Assembly (NCBI GenBank): GCA_030549495.1 | Contig: JAUIRK010000987.1 | Location: 248,001-312,000, forward strand | Direction: 5' to 3' | Source of the DNA: Nectonema munidae | Taxonomy: Eukaryota > Nematomorpha > Nectonematoida > Nectonematidae | Length of the DNA stretch: 64,000 nt | Shown here: in pieces, positions 11,663 through 23,310 of the stretch | Layout: each line of letters starts with the position of its first letter | Numbering within the stretch: the first letter of the stretch is position 1 | The notes under the pieces: model-generated | Databases searched by the model: none | What the model was told of the DNA's origin: nothing | The model's input: only the letters and a program-made list of their open reading frames with translations | Position numbers and translations under genes: made by a program

Positions 11663-14600
11663 GCGCAATTCAGAAATTATAATATTGATTATATTTATTA
11701 CTTCTTCATTGCTAACATAAAAACAACATTTATTGCATTTTCATACACACAAATAGTGGACTTGATACATCTTTTAAAAAGGTGTTTTGCTAATGCACAC
11801 AAGTAACTAACTGTACTGGTTGCTACAGTTTGTCTTCTTACTCTTATTTGATTAGAACTTTTGATGAACTGGTGATGTGATGTGGAAGGGGCAAGAAAAG
11901 TAACGTTCTATTTTGAGACAACTGTTGAGAAGTAAGTATGTCAAGCACTTTATATCTTAATTGGGTGTGTCTCGAGTGAGATAAGAAGTATGCATAGCTT
12001 AGCAAAAAACAGTTCAGAGACAATTAGCCCTCTTCAGTAGTATAAAATGAAATGAAGTTATCATCTTATTGGGTACTTCTTTTGCCAAAGAATAGTAGCT
12101 TCCCTTTTATGCTTACGTTGATGCCTAGGAGTTATAAATCTTTCAAAAATTTACCAAACAGCTTTTAAAATTGATCTAAAATATCTAATCTGTAATCGCT
12201 TTTCGCAATTTTAAATTTTCGCTTTTTTAATGCTGAAATTTATCAGTCCCCGATGTCTGTTGCTAGCTGTGAATCTTAGGGAAGGTGATATTTCCAGAGA
12301 AACTTATATTTTTCATATGTTTATGATTTTGTTTGTTTCCCATTCTTTTTTCAACCTAGTTTTGTATACAACATACATGATCTTCTAATTTGAGATTTCT
12401 ACATTCAACCTTCAGTAATCATGACGATTTTGTCACTTGCGTTTTTTCCAGAAGTAGAGGTGTTTCCAGATTTAAAATAAAGCAGATATATCAATAATTA
12501 TCATTAGATTGCACATTTCATTTAAAATTTTAGATTTCCAATTTTTAATAACACTACTTCAATTTTAAATATGCTTTAACTTAATGGAATACTTTAACTG
12601 AATTATAAAAAAAAGGAAAACATACACTTATGTTTCACTATAATTTCTCAATTCCTTACTTTCTGTTTATGCCTACACTTTCATCGAAAATGACATTAAA
12701 AATTTTAATTTCATTTCAGTTGATATATTTTTTTAATAAAATTTTAAAACTTAAAAAATTCGCAAAAAAAGTAAAAATATATGGTGTTAGAAAGAAATGT
12801 TTTTTCCGCGGTGTGAGTTTTCGGTAATATATAAAACTCTTACTCAAAAATCCATCATTATTTAGCCGGATAATCAAGTTCTCGGATTATTGAAGTGTGA
12901 GTGATACACAATAATTTATATTATATATACGTAACTTTGAAAAGGTTAGAATATCGGAGGAACAATAAGATAGATTCTGACCAAGTCTGTCTATATAAAT
13001 CAAAAGCAAATCTTTCATAGTAAAATTCGAAGGTTCTATTTTTGAATTAGTTTGGCAGATTTACAATAATATGAAGCAAAACATCTTTTAAGGATTCCTT
13101 GCTCCGAATCCTCACTTTCTTAACCAAAATATTTGCAAAATCTTTTTCACTTCGCCCAAGTTTTTATTATAGTACAATTCAGCACCAAGCCATCTTCTTC
13201 ATCATCTAACAGTTTGGAAAAAACGTTCTCATCTTAATTGTTTGTTCTTTTAGTGACTATCTGTTCATTTACTCGCTCTAAATCAGCTTTAACTATCAAC
13301 GCACAGTTGTGGGAAGTCGCGGAAAACAAGACGCATGGAATGAACTTTGAGGGGTTTACCATCTGAGATGTCTTATTTTGGTGGGATTATTTAAAAGTTT
13401 GCTTTTTTTATTTCGAGGATCGATTATAAGGGAGCATCGATTAGATGAATCAATGTATGTTCTACACTAATCAACTATTTTTACTTCTATTGGGATGATT
13501 ATACAAATTAAATAATATTAAAATCATATATTAAATCAATTTTGTTGAAAACTGGCCCATCATTTATTAATTGCTAAAATTTTTTACAAAAGCTAGATCA
13601 ATTACAAAAAATCGACAATTAAAAGTAAGTATTAAAATAAACTGGAAGTAATAACTTTTACACCAACTTTTGAAATAAGGCTGTTTTAGAAGTGATATTA
13701 GATAGCAAAAGTTAACTATGGTCATTAACTTACCAAATGATGATAGGAGCCCAGTTTTCCAATAGTTGATGTTAGTTAGTGTAGGCATAATAGTTTAATC
13801 AATCATTGCAAATGGTATTTTATCAGTGTACAGTGCAATATACGGCATTAAAGCGAGATATATAGGCATTAATTTCAACGAAAAGTTTGAAGTACCTTAA
13901 ACATCCATTGCTTTCTTAATTTTTGCATTCATAAATTTTCATCCTTTCATTTCTTCATCCTCCATTGAAACACTGCTTTTCAACATTATTACAAATAAAA
14001 ACAAAACCACAATTATAAATTAGATCTTGAAATTGGCAAACGATAAACAGGCAAAAAAATCTCTATCTTTTTTCTCAGAGAGGTTGTAAATAAAGAAAAG
14101 AATTATTCTGTTTTATGATTGAATACATAATATAATCATTTTGAGTGTAAATTTTGACAATTTTTAAGATAAATCTGAGGAAAAAAAGACTGAGAACCAC
14201 TGCGGTTGGTTGTATTTTCGTGACACCTTTCGAAGTATAATACACGAATGATCTTTGCAAAAACGTCCAAGTTCCCTCATTTGTCTGGTTGGATATGTTA
14301 TTTTTGATGATGGATTTTTCTCAGAATCGTTCACTTTGCTTATACACCACCTCATTGTCACGCTGTGACACAAGCACGCCACCATACTCCTATTTAATTA
14401 ACGGGGTGATAAATCAGTCACGCTCTTTCATGGACAGAAGACAAAATTCTTATATCTTTTTTGTCTCTCTTTTCTTTAATTTCTAACTAAATTCGTAGTT
14501 GATTTACTTTTTCATTACTGACCACCTCGCACAGTATTCAACAGCAAGCAAGACAATATTTTAAAAACATTTTCTTTTACAATTTTCAAGAGGAAACCAA

Positions 14601-15699
14601 TCCCATTCTACGCCTTGTGCTTGTAAATAGGTTAGCGGATTACCGATGTTTAGCATTAATGCTTTTAAATGTGGTTGAAATACTTTTCTCTTCAATTATC
14701 ATCAAAGATACAGAATGCAATACCAAATAAAAGACCAAACGGCATTCAAAGAGCTATACTTGTCTCATATATGTGTGAGTTTATGTGGCAACAAGAGATA
14801 AAAAAAAGGGTTAGATCCTTTTGATTGAATACTTCAACACAAAGTCAGCCTTTGGACTCCTCAATTACGCAAGGTATGATTTGTGTTTTTATTTTACTTT
14901 TTCAAAATAAAGATTTTTTAGTGAAGGAAGAGGGGAGGGGTGGGAAACGAAAAAAGACTAATGATATATGCATACACGTGCGAGGATCGGCACATTGCAT
15001 AGATAGAAGTAAAAAAATTTTTTAAACAAAAGTCGAAGGCTTTGAACAGAGCATGAAGTGTAATACTAAAAAATTGAAACTCCCCAAAACATTTTTTCAC
15101 CCATATAAAAGCATTATTACATTCGATGAAGCATAAGAGAAGGTAATGGATGACGCATAATGCTGATGTGAAAAAATCATTATTACTAAACAAGTTTCAA
15201 AAAGCACGATATACACTCTAAATGTTCTTTTTAGATTGAAGAAATGAAATTTTCCATTTTAAATGAGAAGTATTTATTGCTAGAATATTATTATATTTCA
15301 AAAAAGAAGGATGGTGAGTACGAAATTAATTGTTGTTGACAAATACAAGTTTGCCATGGAAAATATGGTAAAGGTTGAGTGGCAAAATTCCCTACCAAAT
15401 TTATACTTAAAAATAACTGACCGATACAAATAACTAACCATTGAATAGAAAATTATTTTGTTTTATTTTTAGGCATTTTTTTTGTAAATTCGAACCCCCT
15501 TTAAGAGGGCAATTTCGATATTTTGTTATGACATCTAAAGGGTAATGACCGAGGAGTCGGGAAAGCAGAAACGTTTATTTTACACATCATCTTAAAAAAA
15601 GTAGAAAAAGTTGGAAAGCATGATTTCCAGAGAAGACACAATTGGGTAAGAGGTGAGTGTTTAAAAATTGAAAAGCGTAAACATGAACTTACTGCTCTT
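10831..15699. other. AT-rich stretch, no gene seen
   Basis: About 4.9 kb without a recognisable exon, transposon or RNA gene. The only clear structure is a short tetranucleotide run near 11.63 kb. It is consistent with intron or intergenic DNA. Confidence 0.45.
11631..11662. repeat. (ATCA)8 microsatellite
   Basis: Eight uninterrupted ATCA units in tandem, seen directly. Such runs are usually polymorphic in length. Confidence 0.95.
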
Positions 15700-17080
15700 T
15701 TTAGAACTTTGTGGATTTTCTTGCTTTTTGCGCGTCATGAGCGTTAGACGGAGGAAAGAGGAGAAGGCGATCAGCAGTAGGTTGAGCGAAGTGTAGATGG
15801 AATATTAAGGTCAAGATTGATTTTATAAAAGAGAATGTGAAGAGTCCAAAGGAGAAGCGAATTTACTCTTATGAATTGGCAAACCTTGAATAAAATTTAA
15901 ATATATGCAAATACACAATATTCGTTATTATTGTCGCAGCAGCAGCAGTAGCGAGCAGCGCTCTCTTCTTTTCGCAGCGCTGGAGGAAGATGATGAGCGC
16001 GTGTGCGTGCCCGTACTGCAGTAGCAGAGGAGTAGTAGCAGCTCTAATTGTGCACAGTAGCGCGCGCTCACAACGAATACACTCTCTCGAGAACACGCCA
16101 GCGCGACAACAACAATCTCTTGCGCAAAACACCTCATCACCACTCCCCTCGCGCGTCCTCGTCTTTCATTGGACGCCGGTAGCAGCGATAGAGAAGCGTG
16201 CCCATGATTGTGTTGCACAAGAGAGGCTTCGTCATTAATGCGCCCGCCCGCCTTGCATTTCAGTGCTGCGCGCCCTCACCTCGCGTGGTTGCTGCTAATC
16301 CTTTCCTTGTTACGTCACGCAGGCTGCGCCATCCTCCTGCGCCGCGCCGCTTAGGTTGCACGTTGAGTACGCTTGCTTGGTCACTTGTCCGCCTCACCTT
16401 CGTCGTTTAGTTAGGCAACGAGGGCGGCGAAGCCCCCGTTCGGAGTGCATCGTCTCTTTATCCTACTGTGCAAGTTACGGCGCACACTTGAGCGAACTGC
16501 GAGTGAATGGCACGCATTCACTGCACCTCCTAACTATTTCTTCGTCGCGCGCAGAATGTAGGTGTGCAGTAATGATGCTTGCATTTGCCTCTTGTTGACT
16601 ACCACCACTCCCAGACATCTTCCTGACTGCTGCTGCTGCTGCTGCCTTAATTCTCTTTGTACTGCGCTGCAAGTATGGCTTCTGCTGCTACACTTGCACC
16701 GCGAACAATGCAAGGCAAGGAACTAGCACACGGTGAAATGGTGCTGCACTGCTGCGTCACTGCTATCGCAGTTCACTGTCCTATTACCCCCTCGTAGCAT
16801 TGCCTTTAGAAAAGTAACGTGCTTGTACTCTCGCGCTCGTGTAGGAAGGAGGTGAGCGACCACCACGCGATAATAACAAGTGTTGTTGCTCTGAGTGAAC
16901 AATGCTTCTTTCTTCTCCTTCCTGCCAGATACAAACGCTTCTTCTTCAATGGACTGGGATGGATGCGTTTGCAGCAGTCCCTCAAGAGCTGAACTGCTTG
17001 TGCAAAGCGTGATCGCTAAAACTCGCGCTTCACGTACTTACTGGCGAAAGGCGTCTTCCTCTTCTATTTTTCTTTGACAA
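15700..17080. promoter_or_regulatory. CpG-rich island, candidate promoter or 5' exon
   Basis: In a genome of about 30% GC this block reaches 55-65% GC over several hundred bases and is dense in CpG (for example CCTGCGCCGCGCCGC and CGCGCGTCCTCGTC). It has short CAG/CTG triplet runs near 15.94 and 16.63 kb, a CRE-like TTACGTCAC near 16.31 kb and an ATTGG (inverted CCAAT) box near 16.17 kb. Overlapping open frames on both strands simply reflect fewer stop codons at high GC. No known protein was recognised. The best reading is a promoter with 5' untranslated exon. Direction is unclear. The nearest host gene on the correct side is the minus-strand BCL11-like exon at 1.5 kb, so it could be that gene's start (inference). 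A transferred or contaminating fragment is less likely because composition changes gradually at both edges. Confidence 0.45.
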
Positions 17081-18179
17081 AATCTCTACCATTCCTTTTT
17101 TGCTTGCAAACTCCTTTTCGATCAAATCTAGAAATGCCAGCCAACCTTCTTTCCTCTCTACTTTTACATCTTGCAATTGAATAGTTAAAGTATAGAATTA
17201 CTATTCTAAAAAAGAATAACTATTCTAATAAATTACATGAATCTCTGATGAATTTGTCACTACTCACCAAAAAGTCCTAATTGACTGATGGGTGAAACAA
17301 AAAAGGAAAACAGATTGACCAATTGTATTGTTTCAAATGTTTAAAGCTTATTCCTCAATTTTTTTTATATTTAAGTTATCTGTAATGCGAGGGCAATAAG
17401 TATTACGTTGCACAAGGGTTAATAATTATATTAGTTAAACCTTTATTCTTTATATATTTTTAGAATGTAGAGTAGGACAAAAATCCAAATAATTCTAAAT
17501 TTTTGAAATCTTGTTTATTCAAGTTTTCTGTAAAACAAAAACAAAATATAGGTTCACAGAGGAGATCTAATTTGTTGAATTGGAAGGAAATGTGTCGTCT
17601 TTGCATCATTTTTACATAGCTGAGAGCATATATCTCAAGCTTTAAAAAGCAAGACGACTATATTAACCTGTATTAAAAAATTTAAATGTATATTTTCATT
17701 TACTTATTTATAGATATTTTTTACTCATTGTATACAACTTCATATCAAAGTATATATTTATGAACTTTTTTAGAGTTTTGTTGATTTGGCTAGGGTGGGT
17801 GGATGTTTCATTGAATGATGGAATCGACAAGAAATGTGCTTGCATGCCAAATAAGTCTTCCATGCAGAGAGACACATCTCATTAGAAATGCAGATGAGCA
17901 CAAACTGACCCAATTGAAAGACGTAAGAAGCCTTCTCTTTATAAAGTGGCGCTTACTGCTGTAAATTTTGCTCTTAAAGGAGTTTCGCCTCTAAAAGGTT
18001 GGTTGCACGCTTTTAGCTTGTGAAATGGCACAGACTTTTTAGAGAAAAGCCTTTGATTTAACTGAATATATGAGACAACAGATTAATACTACATGTTTGT
18101 ACATTTGCACTTTTCTGAGAAAGTAGTGTTGTCCTTCCTGTAGAGTTATGACATTTTTGATTGTGTTGAACTTTTAATA
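17081..18179. other. AT-rich stretch, no gene seen
   Basis: Composition falls back to that of the rest of the window. Nothing recognised. Confidence 0.45.
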
Positions 18180-18490
18180 CTATTTTAATAGCATTTTCCA
18201 CATTACTTGTCCTATATCCACACTGAAAAGTAGGTTTTGGACAGCTATCAAGTGTGTGCAGTTTTCGCCATAATCAATATAAGAGTTCACTCTGTATTTC
18301 TTCTCATTTCTAAACTGAAGCAGGCACGCACTATCGCACAATGCACATCTCTCTTCACTGACACACCTCGTTCCAGGCAAAGGAAGAGGTGGAGGCGAGA
18401 AAAGTGAGTGCAGGCGCGCGCAAACACACGCCCAATCCGTGTCCACAAGGGGTTCTCGCCTGTCCAAACCACTACTCCGAATAGACATTT
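18180..18490 (-). other. Small GC-richer patch with an open minus-strand frame
   Basis: About 200 bp of GC-richer sequence with CpG words such as GCAGGCGCGCGCAAAC. On the minus strand an ATG opens a 102-codon frame (MSIRSSGLDRREPLVD...) whose start is in the GC-rich part and whose end is AT-rich. A possible donor (ACGAG|GTGTGT) lies inside. No family is recognised. It may be a 5' exon or regulatory block related to the nearby CpG-rich island. Confidence 0.25.
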
Positions 18491-18939
18491 CTTTGCCGAT
18501 ATTGACCTAAAAAGTTATAAAAAAGACTCATTATTCTGAAATAATTGCCGGTAAACAAAGAAATCTCAACAATCACGCCTTTTATGGCAAATATAATAAA
18601 ACACGCGACTTTAAATTTCGAAAAATGCTTACAAATTTCTATATTTGACAAAAGTATAAAAATTATGAATCACAGACCTGTGTTAAAAAAATTTTTTTCC
18701 GCGGTTTAAAGTTTTTCTGCTGATTCTTATGTATTTTGATGCATAGAATTCAAATATAACCTTCGTTTTCATCAATCACCTTCCGTTATCTCACAAAAAG
18801 CAATTTTTCGTAAATCTAGAAACCTGAAATTAAATCTATTTAAAATTATGGTGGAAAAATAAAAGAAATAAGGAATTCGATAGTTTTATGAAATCAATAA
18901 CAATTTTTGATATAATTAACATTTATAAACGCATGTCCA

Positions 18940-20434
18940 AATAAACAAATTAAATCTCTTGTGTTTTTTAATGGTGAATCTCTTTTCAAGCACCAACAAT
19001 AATCTGATTGCATGTTCACGTCCAATCTTCCCTCCTATCTTTCTTCCATGCACTTATGTCTTGGTCACTGTCCTCGCTATAATCACCACAATTATGTCGA
19101 GTTGCGATCATAGGAAATGAAGTTTTATTGACATTCTTAATTGAAAGTTTTGAATAAGATTTTCTACTATGGCTTCGTATTCATCGTTTTTATGATTTCC
19201 TAAAAAATTAAGCGTGAGAAATTTAAATGATTCCTATGTATTCCTTTCAGCTTCTGACATGACTAATCGAAAGTTATCATCTTTCATTAACATTTTTATC
19301 TGAGAACCTTGGAAAATTCCTGCACTAAGTATAATTCTAAATTTCTTAAATAGAAATTTTTAGTTCACTTTTTATTTAGTTTCACTGACTTTTGGAAACT
19401 TTGTTGCCAAGAAAAGAAATGTCTGACTTTTTTTATTTAATGCTTTAACAAAACTTCTCATTACCCCTTAATTAATGTGAAGTGGAGGAATGAGAATTTC
19501 ATTGTAATTTATGGCGTCCAGTGGTGTTTCCTTAGTTCCATAGCTCTCTGTTAATTGAACAGAATGTGCAACAGGGACAGATGCCACCTCTTTTTTAATA
19601 TGTAACAGCACAGCTTTTTAGCTTCTAGTTGATGAGTCAATAAAAAGTCTCGATTTATCTGGCCTGTATGTTAAACCTAAAGATTCCACTAAGCCCTTTA
19701 CATTCACAAAGCACACTAAAGAAATATTATCACTGGCTGTGAAAAATTTTCTACTATTTCTGTACCAGTAATATGTTGTATTTGGAGCAAGTAGATGATT
19801 TTCTGAGAGTCTTGATCCTAATAGCTGAGCAGATTCTTTTGAAAAACCAAAATCTCTTACTAAATCATTCAGTTGATGCTGCTTTAATGGCGTGGGATTC
19901 ATTAATTCGGAAGAAGAAGGCTCAAACAAAGTAGAGGTATCAATTTCTTCATCTTCTTTACTAATGTTACTAAAAATTTCAACATTTTCTGGGAGTTCTG
20001 GAATACTTACCTCAGAACTGTGGGGAATTTGTCGTCTGGCATAAGGGAGATCAGGATAAACTACACAATCCTTGTTTTTTTGTTGACTCGGGATAAGTTG
20101 GTAAGACAAAAATAACAATCTGTTGTATCGTCTTTGCCTTTTCGCCCCTGCATTGGAATGCCACATGGAAGAGATTTCGTTTTTCCTTTTCTCCAATATC
20201 TTAGTTTTCAAGACATGACTTGCGGCAATAATGAGGAGCAGAACTTTTAACGTGGTGGCCTAATTTCATGCCGAAGTAAGCGTAGTAGCTAGCTTTAACA
20301 AACGAAGTGATGCGTAATTGCTGCCCACTCCCAGTCAGCATTACTTGTCCACAAATATAACAAAATATATTAGAATCATTTTTACATTTTCCATTCATTT
20401 TACAGTTCTCCGAATAAAAATGAACAGTTTGCAA
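18940..20434 (-). mobile_element. Unnamed multi-copy family ('FCYICG...LFIDSS...LPPLHI'), long internally deleted copy
   Basis: This minus-strand copy keeps most of the family's landmarks in order. They are the Cys module (FCYICGQ and SAPHYCRKSC), a YPDLPYARRQIPHS segment, HQLNDLVRDFGFSKESAQLL, PDKSRLFIDSSTRS, KAVLLH, VASVPVAHSVQLTESYG, ILIPPLHI, AGIFQGSQIKMLMKDDNF, FLGNHKND, MSIKLHF and finally SDYCWCLKRDSP. The 197-codon open stretch at 19618-20211 is the best preserved piece. Between INYNE and ILIPPLHI about 100 residues usual for the family (the 'ICGDLK...LGxQxGYTK...CFLCxWDSR' region) are missing, and the join is clean. A few stops and frameshifts occur elsewhere. In the family this looks like a transposase-derived protein, but I know no official class. 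Confidence 0.68.
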
Positions 20435-23172
20435 AGACCAAGCAGCTAGCAGGCGTACAACAGTAGAAATAAAAGATGATTTCTAAAAAAGATAAATAAA
20501 GATGAATAAAAGTTAAGCAAAATATTGACTTTTTTTAAAAAAAATAATCATAAAAAAAATTCTGACCTGATAGGTAAAAACTAAGGTCATATTTGGCTTC
20601 ATAACACCAATTTACATAAGATTCAGGTAAAAATTCCTAGACCGCAAAAATATCGCTGACTTGTGAGTCATAGCAATCTTACTATGGGCATAGAGAGATT
20701 ATGTGTAAATTCTTTTACAAAGGTGTCAAAAAGACTACTTTCGGAAACACTCGATGGCTTTTAATGCTAACGGAAAGGAAGAGTTGTGTTCTCTTCCTAC
20801 TGGGAGTTCGGGTGTTTTAAAATTTTAACCACAAACTTTTCGTTGATTACGATTCAAATAAAAGAGAGTTTTCATTAAAAAATGCGACTTACGTTATTTT
20901 ACTGATAGGGCTCCTGGCACATAATCAGATCTTCTCTCACCGACAACGAATCACACTTACAACCTTTAGATGCAGATATAATTCGCAACTTTAAAGCACT
21001 CTCCGAGTAACAACTGCTAAATCAGGTACTCAATCAGTTAGACAAAACTTGTGATTACAATATCACATGCTATTGGGCCTGTCAAAAAATATTAGATCTC
21101 TGTAAAATCTTTTGCCGTTTTAATAAACTGCTGCCACCACACTGACCTTGTTCGTGGACTTGATAATATGGTTACAGGATTCAATGGTTAATGTGACGAA
21201 GTTGGTGAGTCAATAGATAAATGAATAAAGAAAGGTGGAATTAAACTTGAACATTCTTTGAGACAGTATAGAAGCAGAAAGGCCACAACTACCGAAGATT
21301 TATCATTGCAAGAAAAAATAGAAATATACTTTGATCAGATCAAAAAGTAAGTATGTCGTGGTAAGACGAATTAGCTTGTCTAACACATTGTGCCGGTTTT
21401 TTATCCTGGTTTTCTTCCTCTGAAGGATTAAAAGATTTTTTACCTACTAGAGTTAATACTAACTCTGGCAACCCGATTCTAGCCTTGTTAGTAATCAAGC
21501 TAACACTAAACATTAAGATTGTTTCTCACTTTGGGAGCGTTCGTGTTAGGATTGTATCGTTCACTTAGTTTATTCATATATTTGAAACATACTTATGCAG
21601 TAATGACGACTGTTTTAGGTTTTTAGTCGGATGAAAAGTCTAAGTAGACCCTCTACTCAGCATTGCGGGCGGGACTACGATATCCGAAAGGATGGGTGCG
21701 AACGTCACAAACAATTATTTATCTTATCTAACAAATAAATTTTATTTCCTTAATACAAATATTTGTTAAAAAAAATAGTGTAACGAAAAATTAAATCTTT
21801 CCGCCTAAAATGTGCTATATATTAAAACATTGTCTGGCTCAGATCGTTTCTCTCGATTCACCTCCACGTTCATTAAGACGACAGTTTTTCTAGTCCCGCC
21901 TGTAGGGGTATAATGTGCTTAGACTCTATATAAAAAGTTATATGTAAAAGGCAGAGGGAATAAAGACATAACAGCTTAAAAACTTACTGAAATACAGATA
22001 AAAATGGTGCTTTTGAATATCAGATGAAAAATTGTTGACATTATTGAAGCATAAAGTTTACAAAGGTAGTCAAAAACATATAACTACTTATTTAAACATG
22101 ATTTAAAAGAGGCATGCAAAAAAGGGTCGACTATCGTCTTATGATTTTAATGGTCATTGCAAGAAAGGAAAGCAGTATTTTTTTGTTAAATTCCAATTTT
22201 TCAAAAATGTCATTTTTTAGACAAACTTGTCATTTTTTGCAAAATTTAAATGTAATGGCAGGTAGAATTTTTGTGTTTGATATGAAATTTGAAAGACAGT
22301 CTTTTTACTTCAATTATCCTGAGATTGATACATAAAGCAGCAAGTGATCAAATATTTTTTGCCTAGAGGTTTAAAAAATGTTTCCAATGTTGAGGTCAAG
22401 GTCTACGTTTTTTCTTTTTAGAATGGAGATGGGACCAAAAAAGTTTTTGCTAAACTATTTTACTACGAAATATATAATATACATGAATATTTTCAAAAAA
22501 AGTAGAGTTCTGGTAAAAAAAACTTCATTGATGACAATCAATAAGAACGTAATATTTCGCCTGGTCACAACTTCTTCAGACAATAATATACAAAGCAGAA
22601 ATAATATGAGTATAAAATATATAATGAAGTATAAATATGCATAACGGCAGTTCTCTCGCTTTTTACGAGATTGTTAATCCGGGAAACGAAAAAGAAGACA
22701 ACATATGCCAGAAATAAGACAGTATCAAGAGATAGAAAGTGTAAGAAAGAGAGTGAAACTTGTATTCTCCATACTTGGTTTTTTTGCTTTAAGGTGATCC
22801 ATACCTAACATTTTTAGCCTTCGAATTATCATCATCATAATACTCAGCATTGAATTTTATGTATAAAGATTTTGATCGAGAATATTATTTACCTTCTTGA
22901 TTCGCCTTGTTGCACAAGTAATTTACTTACACCACAAATAGGTATATAACACATGACTTGATTGTATTTTTGGAAAAATTTGCTCCTTCTTTGAAATCGA
23001 TGACATGTTTTAACTCTTTTCGTCTTAAAATCTTCACTACCATACTCAGCATCAGGGTTTGATATTCAAGGGCCTGACATTTATGATTTTAATGAAAAAT
23101 ATTATTTATTAATATACTTTTTGTTTTAAATACCTCCTATTTTACAAGTACCCTCATTTTTAAGAAAATTAT
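20435..23172. other. Mostly featureless stretch
   Basis: AT-rich DNA without a recognised gene, apart from the short coding-like block listed at 21.19 kb. Near 21.67 and 21.89 kb there is an inverted pair GGCGGGACTA / TAGTCCCGCC in slightly GC-richer sequence, which could be the ends of a small miniature element of about 240 bp. Confidence 0.35.
21190..21350 (+). other. Coding-like remnant or exon, unidentified
   Basis: The plus strand reads GGIKLEHSLRQYRSRKAT, then TTEDLSLQEKIEIYFDQIKK, a run of about 38 charged, protein-like residues unlike the poly-Phe/Ile frames around it. It ends at a good donor (AAAAA|GTAAGT). Stops occur just upstream. It could be an exon end of an unknown gene or a scrap of a transposon. 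No family recognised. Confidence 0.25.
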
Positions 23173-23310
23173 AGTAAGGTGTGGTGAGGCGTTTTCATCG
23201 AGAAGGCATAATTGGGCCGATTGTATCGAACTATGAAGAAAGTAGGCTTGATGCGGGATCGAACCCAAGACCTTGAGTTATCGAAACCAAGTATCTAACC
23301 AACCTTGTTC
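23173..23310 (-). repeat. tRNA-derived SINE, copy 1
   Basis: On the minus strand a tRNA-like head has an A box in GGTTGGTTAGATACTTGG and a B box GGGTTCGATCCC about 30 bases later, followed by a tail that ends GATGAAAACGCCTCACCACA. The same head-tail layout recurs near 36.95 and 45.0 kb. This shows a SINE family rather than a tRNA gene. No acceptor-stem pairing is present. Confidence 0.75.

Noticed and set aside
15869-16672. Long overlapping open frames in the CpG-rich island, including a poly-Ala stretch
   Set aside because: They occur on both strands in several frames, as expected where high GC lowers stop frequency. CAG/CTG repeats explain the Ala/Ser/Leu runs. No family match and no consistent splice context.
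23173-23310. Minus-strand tRNA gene
   Set aside because: A and B boxes are present, but the stems do not pair properly and the same unit with the same tail recurs twice more, so it is a SINE.
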